This document shows, in pieces, positions 35,051-44,720 of a stretch of 64,000 bases of DNA (position 1 is the first letter of the stretch; each line of letters begins with the position of its first letter). The DNA is taken from the NCBI RefSeq assembly GCF_047717795.1, contig NZ_CP159808.1, forward strand, positions 1,984,001 through 2,048,000. Reading direction: 5' to 3'. A program made the translations under genes and the position numbers. The notes under the pieces were generated by a model, which saw only the letters and a program-made list of their open reading frames with translations, did not search any database and was not told where the DNA came from. This DNA is from Marisalimonas sp016777705. Lineage in GTDB: Bacteria; Pseudomonadota; Alphaproteobacteria; Puniceispirillales; Marisalimonadaceae.

Positions 35051-35773
35051 TCAAACCTCAAAGTACGCAAGGCAGCTATCATAACTAAAACGCTTTAAAT
35101 TAAAGTTTCCAATATCTTTATAATCGAGAAGAGCTTGAGTTTCGCCTTTAAAATTTTGATAATTATATTCATCAAAGGCAACTATTGCACCTTTGGGCAT
35201 TTTTGGTACAAAATGTTTAAGAGCTGTCAAAGTTGGCTGGTAAAGATCGGTGTCTAAAATCAATAAAGCGCAAGTAAAAGCTGGATTTTCATCTAAATAT
35301 TTTGGAACCGTTACTGTTATGTCCCCTTTAACTAGCTCAAAACGATCAATTTTGTTAACTGGACGTAAAGTATCGATTGCTCTAAGTGCTTTCTCAATAG
35401 TATAGTATGAAGTATCTGAAAAATTTTTTGAAGACACATCCTGAGGATCTTTTTTATCGTCAATGCTTGCAAATCCTTCAAATGTGTCAAAACCGAGGAA
35501 GCGCCTATTAATTGCATATGGCTCAAGAATTATTGACAAATGAGCTAACCAAAGAAAAGAGTTTCCCTGATAGACCCCGCACTCTACTATATCACCAGGA
35601 ATGTTTAATACTTTTTTATATAATTCGTATCTACTAATTAATGTCTGAACAGCAACTCTGTTGCTGAAAAGGTTTGGTGCTGAAGCAAGTAATTCTTTAG
35701 GAGACAAATTAATAAGATCAGATATAATATTATTATAATTAGACTCACCAGAAGTTAAATTTCTATTAGTCAT
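35051..35773 (-). CDS. TylF/MycF-family O-methyltransferase
   Basis: The 240-residue protein has D-I-V-E-C-G-V-Y-Q-G-N-S at 60-71 (SAM site), F-L-G-F-D-T-F-E-G-F, L-L-I-L-D-T-D-L-Y with metal-binding Asp residues, and P-K-G-A-I-V-A-F-D-E-Y-N. These match macrocin/mycinamicin O-methyltransferases, Mg-dependent enzymes that methylate sugar hydroxyls. A sugar O-methyl group on the polysaccharide is the likely product. It lies 26 bp from the dioxygenase gene and probably shares its transcript. Confidence 0.85.
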   Translation of the reverse strand: MTNRNLTSGESNYNNIISDLINLSPKELLASAPNLFSNRVAVQTLISRYELYKKVLNIPGDIVECGVYQGNSFLWLAHLSIILEPYAINRRFLGFDTFEGFASIDDKKDPQDVSSKNFSDTSYYTIEKALRAIDTLRPVNKIDRFELVKGDITVTVPKYLDENPAFTCALLILDTDLYQPTLTALKHFVPKMPKGAIVAFDEYNYQNFKGETQALLDYKDIGNFNLKRFSYDSCLAYFEV

Positions 35774-35799
35774 TTTTTACCTATTTTAAAATTGGAAGT

Positions 35800-36621
35800 T
35801 TAGCCTACAGGAAGCATATATTTTTTATAATTCCCACTAGCCTTGTTATCTATATTTTTTGGGTTAATGTAATTTGCATGAGCTGGGCAGACTCTATAGT
35901 CAATACTAAACCTTACAAATGAAGTAGTGTTTGGGGATGAGCCATGTAAGTGTTGTCCAGAAAACGCTACTTCAGAACCCCTCGGTAAAACAATATTACT
36001 TCTGTCATCCATATCTAAATCGTCAAGAGGTACAGGATGAGGTCTGACTTCTACACCAACATTAGCTTCTGCTTGAGGACGGTACTTTGTATCCCATTCA
36101 TCCAAATCAAATATCTCAGAGTTGTTACTGATCTTTCGACTAAAATATGATGGAGCAATATAAAAAGTTGAATTTTCGGTTACGTTAGAAACAGCCATCC
36201 AGTGATTTAGTTGATCTTGTCCAGCACCATACCAAGTGTCGCGATGCGGCTTGTAGTTATATGATATTCCTGATGATAAAAAGTTAGAATTTGGAACTAT
36301 TCGAAGTCTTGGAACATCAAAAAGGAAGTCGTCATCTTGATAAAGTTTGTATCGATCACGTATTAAATCTTTTAATAATTTTTTAGTGTGTTCATCATTG
36401 GTAAAAATATTTTTACATTTTTTTGCCTTGGAAATAAACAACTGAACATCAATATCATTGCTTGTATTTATATCTTCGATTTTTGATTCAAAAATTTCTT
36501 CTACGATATTAATTGCAAACTCACACAGAGCCTGACTTGAGTGTGATGCAATAAGGAACATCAACCCTCCTTTATATATATCTGAAATATTAGCTTTATC
36601 TTCTTGAATAATGCTTGGCAT
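35800..36621 (-). CDS. 2-oxoglutarate/Fe(II)-dependent dioxygenase, PhyH-like
   Basis: The 273-residue protein has the HxD iron site H126-R-D128, a distal His in G-Q-H-L-H (224 or 226) and R237 in S-F-V-R-F-S-I for 2-oxoglutarate, in a double-stranded beta-helix layout. It is cytoplasmic, and its place between a Wzx gene and a sugar O-methyltransferase suggests hydroxylation of a sugar or amino-acid decoration. Such enzymes are uncommon in O-antigen loci. The substrate is unknown. Confidence 0.78.
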   Translation of the reverse strand: MPSIIQEDKANISDIYKGGLMFLIASHSSQALCEFAINIVEEIFESKIEDINTSNDIDVQLFISKAKKCKNIFTNDEHTKKLLKDLIRDRYKLYQDDDFLFDVPRLRIVPNSNFLSSGISYNYKPHRDTWYGAGQDQLNHWMAVSNVTENSTFYIAPSYFSRKISNNSEIFDLDEWDTKYRPQAEANVGVEVRPHPVPLDDLDMDDRSNIVLPRGSEVAFSGQHLHGSSPNTTSFVRFSIDYRVCPAHANYINPKNIDNKASGNYKKYMLPVG

Positions 36622-36710
36622 TTATTTTCTCCCATACCTTAAAAACAGCATAAAATAACTCTTTATTTCATATTAGAAATTGTTAAAATTTATTTTTAGT
36701 TTTGTTAAAT

Positions 36711-38222
36711 CTATCTGGAATTTCCATATTTTTTATATAAAAACTTTTTAACATGTGAACGTATTATAGGCAACCCAATAAATAATACTATTAAAGCAAA
36801 AATATAGGTGGCTGATAGATATATTAATGTTTCTATTAATCCCATAATATCAGGCTTAAGTTGCCACATTATGAAGACAGGAGTAAAAGAAAGAATCATA
36901 GGAAAACATACATCCGACCAATACCAACGCCATTGCTCTTTTTTCAAAAGTCGACGATGCATCAATGGAATAGTAAATATAAAGTATAATAGCTGTTGAA
37001 TTGGCCAAGCCCAAACTGCACCATCTATTCCATAATATTCCGTCAATATCAAAAGAAGAACCCCAAAAATAACCACAGATAAGATTCCAAATCGCAATGC
37101 TAATGAAGTCCATCCTGCTGCAAGTTGTAAACCATAAGGAATATGTAGAATACCATTTATAAGAGTGCCTATTACTAAAACACTGATTATTGGTGCTGTA
37201 GCACTAGCAAGGTTTTGATTTTGTAACCATAGTTGTATTAATTCTTTAGAGAAAAAAATTAAAACAGCAACAACTGGGAACACTACAATTGCAAGGAGTT
37301 GAGCGCTCTTATGATAAAAATCTGCTAAATCTTTTTCTGACCCTAAAGTTATGAGATTTGTTAAACGTGGATAAATAGCTGAATAAACAGGGCCAAACAA
37401 TCGGTATACATTCATACTAACAACATTAGCTATAGCATAGTATCCAAAAACCTCAAGTGTCAAAAGCTTACTAAGAATGATTTTATCTAGTTGTAATAGT
37501 AAGCTACCAATAAGACTAATTCCTGCTATTCCTGTTGCAAAGCGCCATATATTTGATAAGATCTTTATTCTGAATCTTGATCTTTTGCAGTGGGTTGGGA
37601 GTCTTGTCCATAATAAATATATTACTATTAGAATATGTGCTAGACTCACAATCAGCTGTGTCCAAAAGAATGCTTCAATAGTTGCGGATATTTGCCATAG
37701 GACCAGCATAGACAAGAGCCCACGGGAAAGAGCCATAATACTATTAACTAAGTTTAGTATAACCTGCTCTTGTAGTCCAATTAGCCCTCCAGAGTAAAAG
37801 CCAAGAGGCCATTGAACTGCAATTATTAAACCCATTATAACTACTGATGACTCTACGGACTTAACTGATAGCGTTTGACTATTAACCCAATCATGAGCAA
37901 GCCATGGTGCAATTAAATAAACTGTAATGCCTATCATTAATCCAATACCGATATAAGGAATTTCTAGTGTGCGTAACAGATCACGCATTTCTCTAGCGCT
38001 ATCTGGCAAAACTGCTAGACGAGCTAACTCACGTGTGAGAGTTTGAATTAGGCCCATATCCAATACTGCAAACATTGTCAAAATAGTTGTGAAGATAGCT
38101 ACTAAACCATAGGCCTCTATACCCAGAAAATTTATGTATACAGGTAGGAATATCAAACTCATAACGCCTGTAAATAGGCTACCGCCAAAGTTAGCAACAA
38201 TATTTTTCTTGATTCTATTCAC
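36711..38222 (-). CDS. wzx: Wzx-type oligosaccharide flippase
   Basis: The 503-residue membrane protein has about 12-14 hydrophobic segments. The N-terminus N-I-V-A-N-F-G-G-S-L-F-T-G, with G-I-E-A-Y-G-L-V-A-I-F after TM1, is typical of the PST/Wzx family. It would flip undecaprenyl-diphosphate-linked repeat units across the inner membrane for Wzy. It is the only flippase in the locus, so this is a Wzx/Wzy-type rather than an ABC-type pathway. Confidence 0.87.
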   Translation of the reverse strand: MNRIKKNIVANFGGSLFTGVMSLIFLPVYINFLGIEAYGLVAIFTTILTMFAVLDMGLIQTLTRELARLAVLPDSAREMRDLLRTLEIPYIGIGLMIGITVYLIAPWLAHDWVNSQTLSVKSVESSVVIMGLIIAVQWPLGFYSGGLIGLQEQVILNLVNSIMALSRGLLSMLVLWQISATIEAFFWTQLIVSLAHILIVIYLLWTRLPTHCKRSRFRIKILSNIWRFATGIAGISLIGSLLLQLDKIILSKLLTLEVFGYYAIANVVSMNVYRLFGPVYSAIYPRLTNLITLGSEKDLADFYHKSAQLLAIVVFPVVAVLIFFSKELIQLWLQNQNLASATAPIISVLVIGTLINGILHIPYGLQLAAGWTSLALRFGILSVVIFGVLLLILTEYYGIDGAVWAWPIQQLLYFIFTIPLMHRRLLKKEQWRWYWSDVCFPMILSFTPVFIMWQLKPDIMGLIETLIYLSATYIFALIVLFIGLPIIRSHVKKFLYKKYGNSR

Positions 38223-38253
38223 TTGATACTATTCACGAGTTTGAAAAACTAGA

Positions 38254-39150
38254 TCAATTTTGACAAATAAGACAAATTGAACCAAAACTTCTTTGTGGTA
38301 AAAATTTATTTAAAAAGGCATCAGCTTTAATTGCATGCTCCATTTTTTTTACTTCATTGGCAGTTAAAATAGGTTTGCTCTTTGAAAGATTTAAGTTACC
38401 TTGTTGCACAATAATAGGCCGAATTAAACCCCATGGAATAGTAGTTACCTTTTTAAAACCTGCTTGTAAAGCTACCATCTTAATTTTGGAAGCCTCAAAT
38501 AACCAGAGATCAGTTGGACTAGGCTCTCCTTTATAGCGATGGCGTGCAATTTCATTTACAAGTTTAATTGAAAAAATTGCTAACGGCCAAATTCCCCACT
38601 TTCTACTCTCAACTACAGTGGCCATAATAGAAGGTTCATGAAGAGAGATAAATGTACCACCTGACTTCAACATAGCTGCAACCCGTGAAAGCACCTTTGG
38701 AACATTGTGAAAGTGATGAAGAAAAGAGTTACCTATTATAATATTGAACCGATTATTAAAATCAAGGTTATGCATATCACCCTGCAACCAATTAATTTTT
38801 TTATCTGGATAGTTCCCGACGATTAACTCCTCTGCAAGCTTCAATTCTGTCAAGCTTATATCATTCACGATTATTTTTTTTGGTTGACAACGTTTCAATA
38901 AATGATACGTGAGAAATCCTGTGCCTGCACACACCTCTAAAACTTCTGCCTCATTAAAGACCTTCGGGGAAAGTCCTGCCCTTTCTAGTTTAATCCAAAT
39001 TTCTTCTCCAAATACCGATTGAGTTCTAAATTCAAGACCTGTATCATTTGCTTTATTACCTTTAATGATATGTTGAGCAATTTCTGATGGTGCTACATAA
39101 TGTTCTGAAATAGATTTTTGTAAAACGTTAGAAAAACTTATATTTAACAT
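38254..39150 (-). CDS. Class I SAM-dependent methyltransferase
   Basis: The 298-residue protein has V-L-E-V-C-A-G-T-G-F-L-T at about 69-80 (motif I), W-L-Q-G-D-M-H-N-L and I-I-I-G-N-S-F-L-H-H-F (motif IV region), as in Methyltransf_11/25 proteins. It overlaps the upstream glycosyltransferase gene by 7 bp. A sugar-nucleotide or lipid-linked glycan target is likely but not determinable. Confidence 0.8.
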   Translation of the reverse strand: MLNISFSNVLQKSISEHYVAPSEIAQHIIKGNKANDTGLEFRTQSVFGEEIWIKLERAGLSPKVFNEAEVLEVCAGTGFLTYHLLKRCQPKKIIVNDISLTELKLAEELIVGNYPDKKINWLQGDMHNLDFNNRFNIIIGNSFLHHFHNVPKVLSRVAAMLKSGGTFISLHEPSIMATVVESRKWGIWPLAIFSIKLVNEIARHRYKGEPSPTDLWLFEASKIKMVALQAGFKKVTTIPWGLIRPIIVQQGNLNLSKSKPILTANEVKKMEHAIKADAFLNKFLPQRSFGSICLICQN

Positions 39151-40124
39151 GAAATTACCTTTTTATAAATTTGCCGAGCGCATGATTCATCTGACATATT
39201 ACCCAAAGTCCATTCTCTGGGTCTAAACTGATCACGATGGTTTTGCCAGTAAAAAAATTGTTTTTTAAAATGTTCAAAGTCATTAAAAAATAAACCATTT
39301 TGATCACACAAATATGGTGCAGTAGAAACATTTAAGATACGACTATTTAATAAATACTGATTATTGCGCCAAAGCAAAGTAGGAACATTAGCTGACCAAG
39401 CCTCAGCCCAAGCAATACCTTGACTCTCCACGTGCACAAAACCTAACATCAAACAAGATTTTTTTAATAGTTCGCAGTAATCTTGATGATCAAATTCTCC
39501 ATACCTTAGAATATTGATTTTCCATCCTAATCTTTGTAAGTAAGTGGCATAAGGCACGATTGAATCAATTGGACCTACACCTTGCTTTTCAAAGATCAAT
39601 ATCTCGTCAGACATCATAGATGGATCCGGTGACCAAAAAAAAGTATCTACGCCAGTAGGCCAAGAAAAAATACGCTCTTTAAGAAGGGGGTTATCTTGAA
39701 CATAGTGCTCAAGCACCCAATTACACGGCACAATGACAGCATCTATTTCAGGTGAAGCTATAATCGAGTTGTAGTCCGTTGAGAAATTCACAATATTTGG
39801 TCCAGCAAATAATTTTTGGATTTTTCCAGATTGTTTTAATTTTATAGCTTGCCTAAGCGTTCTTACACCTGCCAATACAATCACTATTTTAGCGAGTTCA
39901 GATAATTGAGTAGGGTTATAATTTGAATTAACCCCAATCTTTGCAAATCCCTCAACCAAGCTCCTAGTTACAGCAAAATGACCTCGAAAATAAGGGTGGT
40001 TAAAAAAATTTCTTTTTATTAGCTTATGTTTAGTGGACCTGTAAAAGGACCTGGTTATTTCAGACACAAAATATCTACCAATTGGCAAAGGGTTAGTTAA
40101 AACTGATATTTCTTGATTGTTCAT
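39144..40124 (-). CDS. GT-B glycosyltransferase
   Basis: The 326-residue protein has L-F-A-G-P-N-I-V-N-F-S, V-I-V-P-C-N-W-V and W-P-T-G-V-D-T-F-F-W, a phrase typical of the GT-B inter-domain region, then F-V-H-V-E-S-Q-G-I-A-W-A-E-A-W in place of the E-x7-E motif. It lacks a clear N-terminal Rossmann signature and resembles short GT-B proteins of polysaccharide clusters. It is coupled to the methyltransferase gene at 38254. Confidence 0.72.
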   Translation of the reverse strand: MNNQEISVLTNPLPIGRYFVSEITRSFYRSTKHKLIKRNFFNHPYFRGHFAVTRSLVEGFAKIGVNSNYNPTQLSELAKIVIVLAGVRTLRQAIKLKQSGKIQKLFAGPNIVNFSTDYNSIIASPEIDAVIVPCNWVLEHYVQDNPLLKERIFSWPTGVDTFFWSPDPSMMSDEILIFEKQGVGPIDSIVPYATYLQRLGWKINILRYGEFDHQDYCELLKKSCLMLGFVHVESQGIAWAEAWSANVPTLLWRNNQYLLNSRILNVSTAPYLCDQNGLFFNDFEHFKKQFFYWQNHRDQFRPREWTLGNMSDESCARQIYKKVISC

Positions 40125-40210
40125 ATTTAGTCGCCTGTTAAATCTACTTCTAGCGAATACCGTTAATTGCGATAAATAATAAGAATATTATAATGGAAAA
40201 ATAATTGAAG

Positions 40211-40234
40211 ATAAATGATTAAATTATCATTTAT
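40211..40234. terminator. Possible terminator after the CDP-sugar operon
   Basis: A 9 bp perfect stem (ATAAATGAT/ATCATTTAT) with a 7-base-or-shorter loop overlaps the stop codon of the CmcI-like gene, the last of the six-gene operon. A run of T follows loosely on the minus strand. It is AT-rich and so weak. Confidence 0.35.
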
Positions 40235-41013
40235 TCAGTTACTCGCCTTAAATATCCATCAGGCGCTACTGTAATCAAAAGTTTATCCTGAATATCACTG
40301 TCAACTTTAAATTGAGGATGGCTTTTCAAGTATTCGAAAACAGCAGTTTTTGGATTATTACCAATGTCCCAAGGGCGGTCAGAAAAGCTATTAGAGGGCA
40401 TATCTTCTATTACTGTGTCAAACACAATACAATAACTATCTAAGCTAGTAAGGGGGGCATATGCATTTAACTCTGCCAATACATGAGTATGTGTATGATT
40501 TGAATCTAAACAAACCATAATTTTTTTATAATCCTTAGCTAAACAATGTACTTGCTCAATAATCTTAGAATCAATACTTGAACCTTGAATCATTTTTATG
40601 CGAGATGCCATAGGATGTGCATCTATAAATTGACGGTTATGCACACGAATATCTATATCAATTCCTAGTACCATACGCTTAGATTCACTAGGATCCATAG
40701 TTGCACCCAACTTAATAGAATCACACATGTCTAACAATGCAAGCATTGACGCGCTCATTATTAGTGACCCGCCATGTGCAATACCTGTTTCAATAATTAA
40801 ATCTGGTTGAATTTCCCATATAAGTTCTTGTATCGCCACCATATCTTGAGGATATTGGATTATAGGACGACCTAGAAATTCAAAATTATAGGGATATTTA
40901 TATTGAAAAGATGAATTGAAAAAATCGATTTTTGCTCTACATAACTCTTTATCATTAGTCTGACCAATGATATGACTTGCACACTCTTTTTTAAATTTTT
41001 GATATTCTTTCAC
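40231..41013 (-). CDS. CmcI-family methyltransferase/hydroxylase-like protein
   Basis: The 260-residue protein has L-I-I-E-T-G-I-A-H-G-G-S-L-I-M-S-A near residue 73, a SAM-binding loop as in CmcI (cephalosporin biosynthesis) and rhamnosyl O-methyltransferases, and I-M-V-C-L-D-S-N-H-T-H with acidic and His metal ligands. In this family the gene usually methylates a sugar hydroxyl. It shares one base with the epimerase/reductase gene upstream, as the last gene of the CDP-sugar operon, so it may O-methylate that sugar. Confidence 0.82.
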   Translation of the reverse strand: MKEYQKFKKECASHIIGQTNDKELCRAKIDFFNSSFQYKYPYNFEFLGRPIIQYPQDMVAIQELIWEIQPDLIIETGIAHGGSLIMSASMLALLDMCDSIKLGATMDPSESKRMVLGIDIDIRVHNRQFIDAHPMASRIKMIQGSSIDSKIIEQVHCLAKDYKKIMVCLDSNHTHTHVLAELNAYAPLTSLDSYCIVFDTVIEDMPSNSFSDRPWDIGNNPKTAVFEYLKSHPQFKVDSDIQDKLLITVAPDGYLRRVTE

Positions 41014-41888
41014 TATTTACTCCAATAATAATCTTTTAAACCATTAGCTAATTCAACAGTCTTCATCCAACCAAGCTTAGATAATCGATCATTATTACCT
41101 ACCAAGAAGTTTGCCTCTGTATGATGCGACGACATTAAATCCAAAATCTTATTAGGAGAAGCTGACATTATTTTTGCAAGCAAACACACAACTTGACGAA
41201 CCTTTTTAGGTTCTCCTGAAGAAATATTAAAACTTCCTGAAGCATTATTCTTACATATTGTAACTAAGGCACTGGCAACATCAGTTGCATGAAGAAAGTC
41301 ACGATAACTATCTCCACTGATAGGGAAAGGTTTTTGTTTACCCTCAAATACTTTTGCTAATGACGGCAAAAGTCGACTTGCCTTTTCACCTTTTCCATAT
41401 GGAAAGAATAAACGTCCCCATGCCAATGGTACATTATACTTTTTACTGATATTTCTACAAATCTTATGGGTTGTATCCTTAGCAATTCCATAAATAGTAG
41501 AGGGGTTTTTTGGCGTAAGACCTTCAATACAAAAGCCATATTGCCAATCATACTCAGCACATGTACCCGCAATAGTAACATGTTTACCGCCTTCTTGACA
41601 AAAAGCCTCAATTAAACTTGTTGTTGCCTTTATCCAATCAATATTCAATTTTGATGACCAATATTTGCCGTGCTCAACATACCAAGCCAAGTGAATAATA
41701 TGTGTAACCTTTGCTTTTCTAATAATTTTTGAATAATCCCTAATATTAAGTAAATCTAACTGAATATGTTTATGGCTATAATCCTTTAGTACACGACTAA
41801 CTGTTATAAAATCTATTTTTTCTGATATGAGCTGATTAACTAAATATTGTCCAACAAAACCAGTAGCTCCAGTGATTAATATCCGCAT
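41013..41888 (-). CDS. NAD-dependent epimerase/4-ketoreductase of the CDP-sugar pathway
   Basis: The 291-residue SDR has I-L-I-T-G-A-T-G-F-V-G-Q-Y-L at 3-16, H-L-A-W after the third strand, T-C-A-E-Y near the Ser position and Y-G-I-A-K as the Y-x-x-x-K pair. It overlaps both neighbours by one base. After dehydration, epimerisation and C-methylation, the last step would be C4 keto reduction; this enzyme is the only candidate in the operon. Stereochemistry cannot be predicted. Confidence 0.82.
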   Translation of the reverse strand: MRILITGATGFVGQYLVNQLISEKIDFITVSRVLKDYSHKHIQLDLLNIRDYSKIIRKAKVTHIIHLAWYVEHGKYWSSKLNIDWIKATTSLIEAFCQEGGKHVTIAGTCAEYDWQYGFCIEGLTPKNPSTIYGIAKDTTHKICRNISKKYNVPLAWGRLFFPYGKGEKASRLLPSLAKVFEGKQKPFPISGDSYRDFLHATDVASALVTICKNNASGSFNISSGEPKKVRQVVCLLAKIMSASPNKILDLMSSHHTEANFLVGNNDRLSKLGWMKTVELANGLKDYYWSK

Positions 41889-43111
41889 TATCTAATCCTT
41901 ACGGAAGGTACAAAAGTTACAAATTTCCCCCCATGTTCTCTAATAAATTTATTCTGTTGTATCACTTCTTCTGAAATATTCCATGGAAAAATAACAACAT
42001 AATCTGGTTTTGCATCTCTAAGATGATCTGGTGACAGTACTGGTATGTGGCTGCCTGGTAAATAGAGGCCTTGCTTAACTTTTTGTGCATCACAGACAAA
42101 TGAAAGCAAATCAGGCTTAATACCAGCATAGTTAAGAAGCGTGTTTCCTTTAGCTGCAGCGCCATAGGCAACTACTTTTTTGCCATTTCTTTTTTTTTGT
42201 ATAAGAAAACTTATAAAATTATCTTTTATCATATCAGCGCAAGACTGAAAGTTTAAGTAGGTTTCTAACTTCTTTAAACCTTGTTTGGATTCTTTTTTTA
42301 ACAATTCATCCACCGAATATTCAGTCTTGCGAGAGTTATTATAATGACAGCCATAAATACGTAAACTTCCACCATGAGTATTCAGTTCTTTTACTCTAAA
42401 AATTCTGAGACCTACTTTTAAAAAAATTTTCCTAACTGTAAAAAGGGATAGATAAGAAAAATGTTCATGGTATATGGTGTCGAATTGCTTTAATTCAGTT
42501 AAGCGCATCAAATGAGGAAATTCTAAAGTAATTACACCATCCGGTTTTAATGCTGCTTTTAATCCTTTAGTAAAATCGTTAATCTTTGGTACGTGGGCAT
42601 AAACGTTGTTACCTACAATTAAATCTGCCTGCCTCCCCTCAGAAAAAAGTTTTTTTCCAAGAGATTCGGTAAAGAATTTTCGAAGAACGGGTATATTTAA
42701 TTTTTCAGCAGCATCAGCAGTACTATCTGTAGGCTCAATACCTAAGCAAGGTATCCCAGCTTCAATAAAATTTTTTAGAAGATAGCCGTCATTACAGGCT
42801 ATCTCAATAACATGGCTTGAAGTGTTTAGATTAAGATCTTGGATTATTTTTTTAGTATACCGCTTAGCATGCAAAAGCCAACTACTGGATGTACTAGAAA
42901 AGTAGGAATATTTTGCAGTAAAAAGAGACTTAGCATCAGCATAATCTTCTGTTTGTACTAACCAACAATTATCACATATTTTGACTTTAAGAGGTAAATA
43001 TTTCTCTGGAGAAGCCAAATCTTTTTCACACAGATATGCATTAGAAGGGGGAGCAAAGCCAAGATTGATAAAAGTATGTTGCAAGACTTTTCTACAGTGG
43101 CGACAATTCAT
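41888..43111 (-). CDS. Sugar-nucleotide 3-C-methyltransferase, TylCIII/NovU type
   Basis: The 407-residue protein has an N-terminal zinc site (C3, C6, C46, C49), a SAM domain with V-I-E-I-A-C-N-D-G-Y-L-L, the conserved Y-H-E-H-F-S-Y-L-S with the proposed catalytic residues, and a C-terminal domain starting V-V-A-Y-G-A-A-A-K-G-N-T-L-L. This three-domain layout is that of TcaB9/TylCIII, which methylate C3 of 4-keto-6-deoxy sugar nucleotides. Overlaps with its neighbours (1 and 4 bp) place it in the CDP-sugar operon, so the carrier here should be CDP. Confidence 0.88.
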   Translation of the reverse strand: MNCRHCRKVLQHTFINLGFAPPSNAYLCEKDLASPEKYLPLKVKICDNCWLVQTEDYADAKSLFTAKYSYFSSTSSSWLLHAKRYTKKIIQDLNLNTSSHVIEIACNDGYLLKNFIEAGIPCLGIEPTDSTADAAEKLNIPVLRKFFTESLGKKLFSEGRQADLIVGNNVYAHVPKINDFTKGLKAALKPDGVITLEFPHLMRLTELKQFDTIYHEHFSYLSLFTVRKIFLKVGLRIFRVKELNTHGGSLRIYGCHYNNSRKTEYSVDELLKKESKQGLKKLETYLNFQSCADMIKDNFISFLIQKKRNGKKVVAYGAAAKGNTLLNYAGIKPDLLSFVCDAQKVKQGLYLPGSHIPVLSPDHLRDAKPDYVVIFPWNISEEVIQQNKFIREHGGKFVTFVPSVRIR

Positions 43112-43671
43112 TGTATATGGATTCCTTTAAAGTCTTTTTTTAGAAAAAGATGAGTTTTATCGCGCTGAGATCGATAAGTAATAGCAGTTGGCCATTTGAT
43201 TTTTAAAGCAGGGTCTAACGCATTCACGGATCCTTCACTTTCTTTGTGATAGTCAGCGTTATGAATATATATCATCTCACAGTTGATTGTCAAAGTCTGA
43301 AAGCCGTGCGCAAAACCTTCGGGAATTAAGAAGCTTTTATTATTTTTATCAGTAAGCAGAACTTCATGATAATGCAAGAATGTTCGTGAACCTTGTCGCA
43401 AATCAACTGCAACGTCCCAAACCTTACCCTTCAAACAAGTTACTATTTTTGTCTCAGCGTAGGGAGAATATTGAAAATGAAGACCTCGAACGGTTCCCTT
43501 CTTTTGAGTAAGGGTACGATTTATTTGCCTTATAGTTTTACCTCCCATAAATTGACCTAATGATTCTTGACAAAAAAATCTTTCAAAAGACCCACGCTCG
43601 TCCCTAATAGGCAAGCGTTCAATCACTTTAAGGCCTTCAATAGATGTTGGCTTTAAAACAAATTTATTCAT
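43108..43671 (-). CDS. RfbC-like 3,5- or 3/5-epimerase of the CDP-sugar pathway
   Basis: The 187-residue cupin has R-D-E-R-G-S-F-E-R-F at 23-32, R-G-L-H-F-Q and V-A-V-D-L-R, as in dTDP-sugar 3,5-epimerases. Its location between CDP-glucose 4,6-dehydratase and the C-methyltransferase, with 4 bp overlaps on both sides, implies action on CDP-4-keto-6-deoxyglucose. It differs clearly from the rfbC at 14107. It may epimerise only C5, as in related antibiotic-sugar enzymes. Confidence 0.85.
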   Translation of the reverse strand: MNKFVLKPTSIEGLKVIERLPIRDERGSFERFFCQESLGQFMGGKTIRQINRTLTQKKGTVRGLHFQYSPYAETKIVTCLKGKVWDVAVDLRQGSRTFLHYHEVLLTDKNNKSFLIPEGFAHGFQTLTINCEMIYIHNADYHKESEGSVNALDPALKIKWPTAITYRSQRDKTHLFLKKDFKGIHIQ

Positions 43672-44720
43672 AACTTTTCGTATGCCTTAATTTGCTCTAT
43701 GGATATCTCAGCCATTGATTGATTTTTTTTCCATGATTGATGCCAATCTAATGTTTTAGCAAGAGCAATTTCTAATGGCCAACGAGGTTTCCAACCAAGT
43801 TTAGTCTTTGCTTTTGTACTATCTAATTTTAAGAATCCTGCTTCATGTAATTTTATAGAATCATCTACTACCCAAACACTTTTTGGTATATTTTTGCAAA
43901 GATGTTCTACAATCCAGGAAACTGCTTTTGTATCTGATTCTAGTGGACCAAAATTCCAAGCTTCAGCAAATTGTTCGCCATTCAGTATAAGTTTCTCTGC
44001 CAACATTAGATAACCAGAAAGAGGTTCTAAAACATGTTGCCAAGGGCGAACAGAGTTAGGTGAACGAATACGTAACGTTTTACCAGTATCTATAGCCCTA
44101 AAAAGGTCAGGAATTAAACGATCTTTCCCCCAATCTCCACCACCAATTACATTTCCTGCTCTTACGCTTGCAAGATGAGTTCCAGATTCCATAAGAAATG
44201 ATTTTCGGTAGGAAGATGAAATCAGTTCTGCACATGCTTTGCTACTTGAATATGGATCATGCCCACCCAAGCTATCGTTCTCACGATAGGGCCAAAACCA
44301 TTCTTTATTATCATAACATTTGTCTGTAGTAATATTAACAATCGCTTCAACAGTTTCAGCTTTTCGCACTGCTTCTAAAATATTGACTGTACCGATAATA
44401 TTAGTCGTAAAAGTTTCAAGAGGTGAGTTGTAAGACTCACGAACCAATGACTGGGCAGCCATGTGAATTACAACTGATGCTTTAGATGAATACATTGATG
44501 ATATTAATTTATCTAAATCTCTAATATCGCCAATCGTAGAGCTCTCTATACGATCCTCCAGCTTAATTTCTGAGAAAAAATTTGGATTAGAAGGCATTTC
44601 AAGCGAATAACCATGAACTTTTGCCCCAAGCTCAGACAACCAAAGAGCAAGCCACCCTCCTTTGAAGCCTGTATGACCAGAAAGGAATACTGACCTATTT
44701 TTCCAAAAAGCTTGTTTCAT
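43668..44720 (-). CDS. rfbG: CDP-glucose 4,6-dehydratase
   Basis: It converts CDP-glucose to CDP-4-keto-6-deoxyglucose. The SDR has S-G-H-T-G-F-K-G-G-W-L-A-L-W-L near the N-terminus, a run characteristic of RfbG, plus T-T-D-K-C-Y and Y-S-S-S-K as the active site. The frame reaches a TTG at 44735, but the ATG at 44720 forms an ATGA overlap with the rfbF stop and gives the usual start. No RfbH (3-dehydrase) gene follows, so this is not a 3,6-dideoxyhexose route. Confidence 0.93.
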   Translation of the reverse strand: MKQAFWKNRSVFLSGHTGFKGGWLALWLSELGAKVHGYSLEMPSNPNFFSEIKLEDRIESSTIGDIRDLDKLISSMYSSKASVVIHMAAQSLVRESYNSPLETFTTNIIGTVNILEAVRKAETVEAIVNITTDKCYDNKEWFWPYRENDSLGGHDPYSSSKACAELISSSYRKSFLMESGTHLASVRAGNVIGGGDWGKDRLIPDLFRAIDTGKTLRIRSPNSVRPWQHVLEPLSGYLMLAEKLILNGEQFAEAWNFGPLESDTKAVSWIVEHLCKNIPKSVWVVDDSIKLHEAGFLKLDSTKAKTKLGWKPRWPLEIALAKTLDWHQSWKKNQSMAEISIEQIKAYEKL

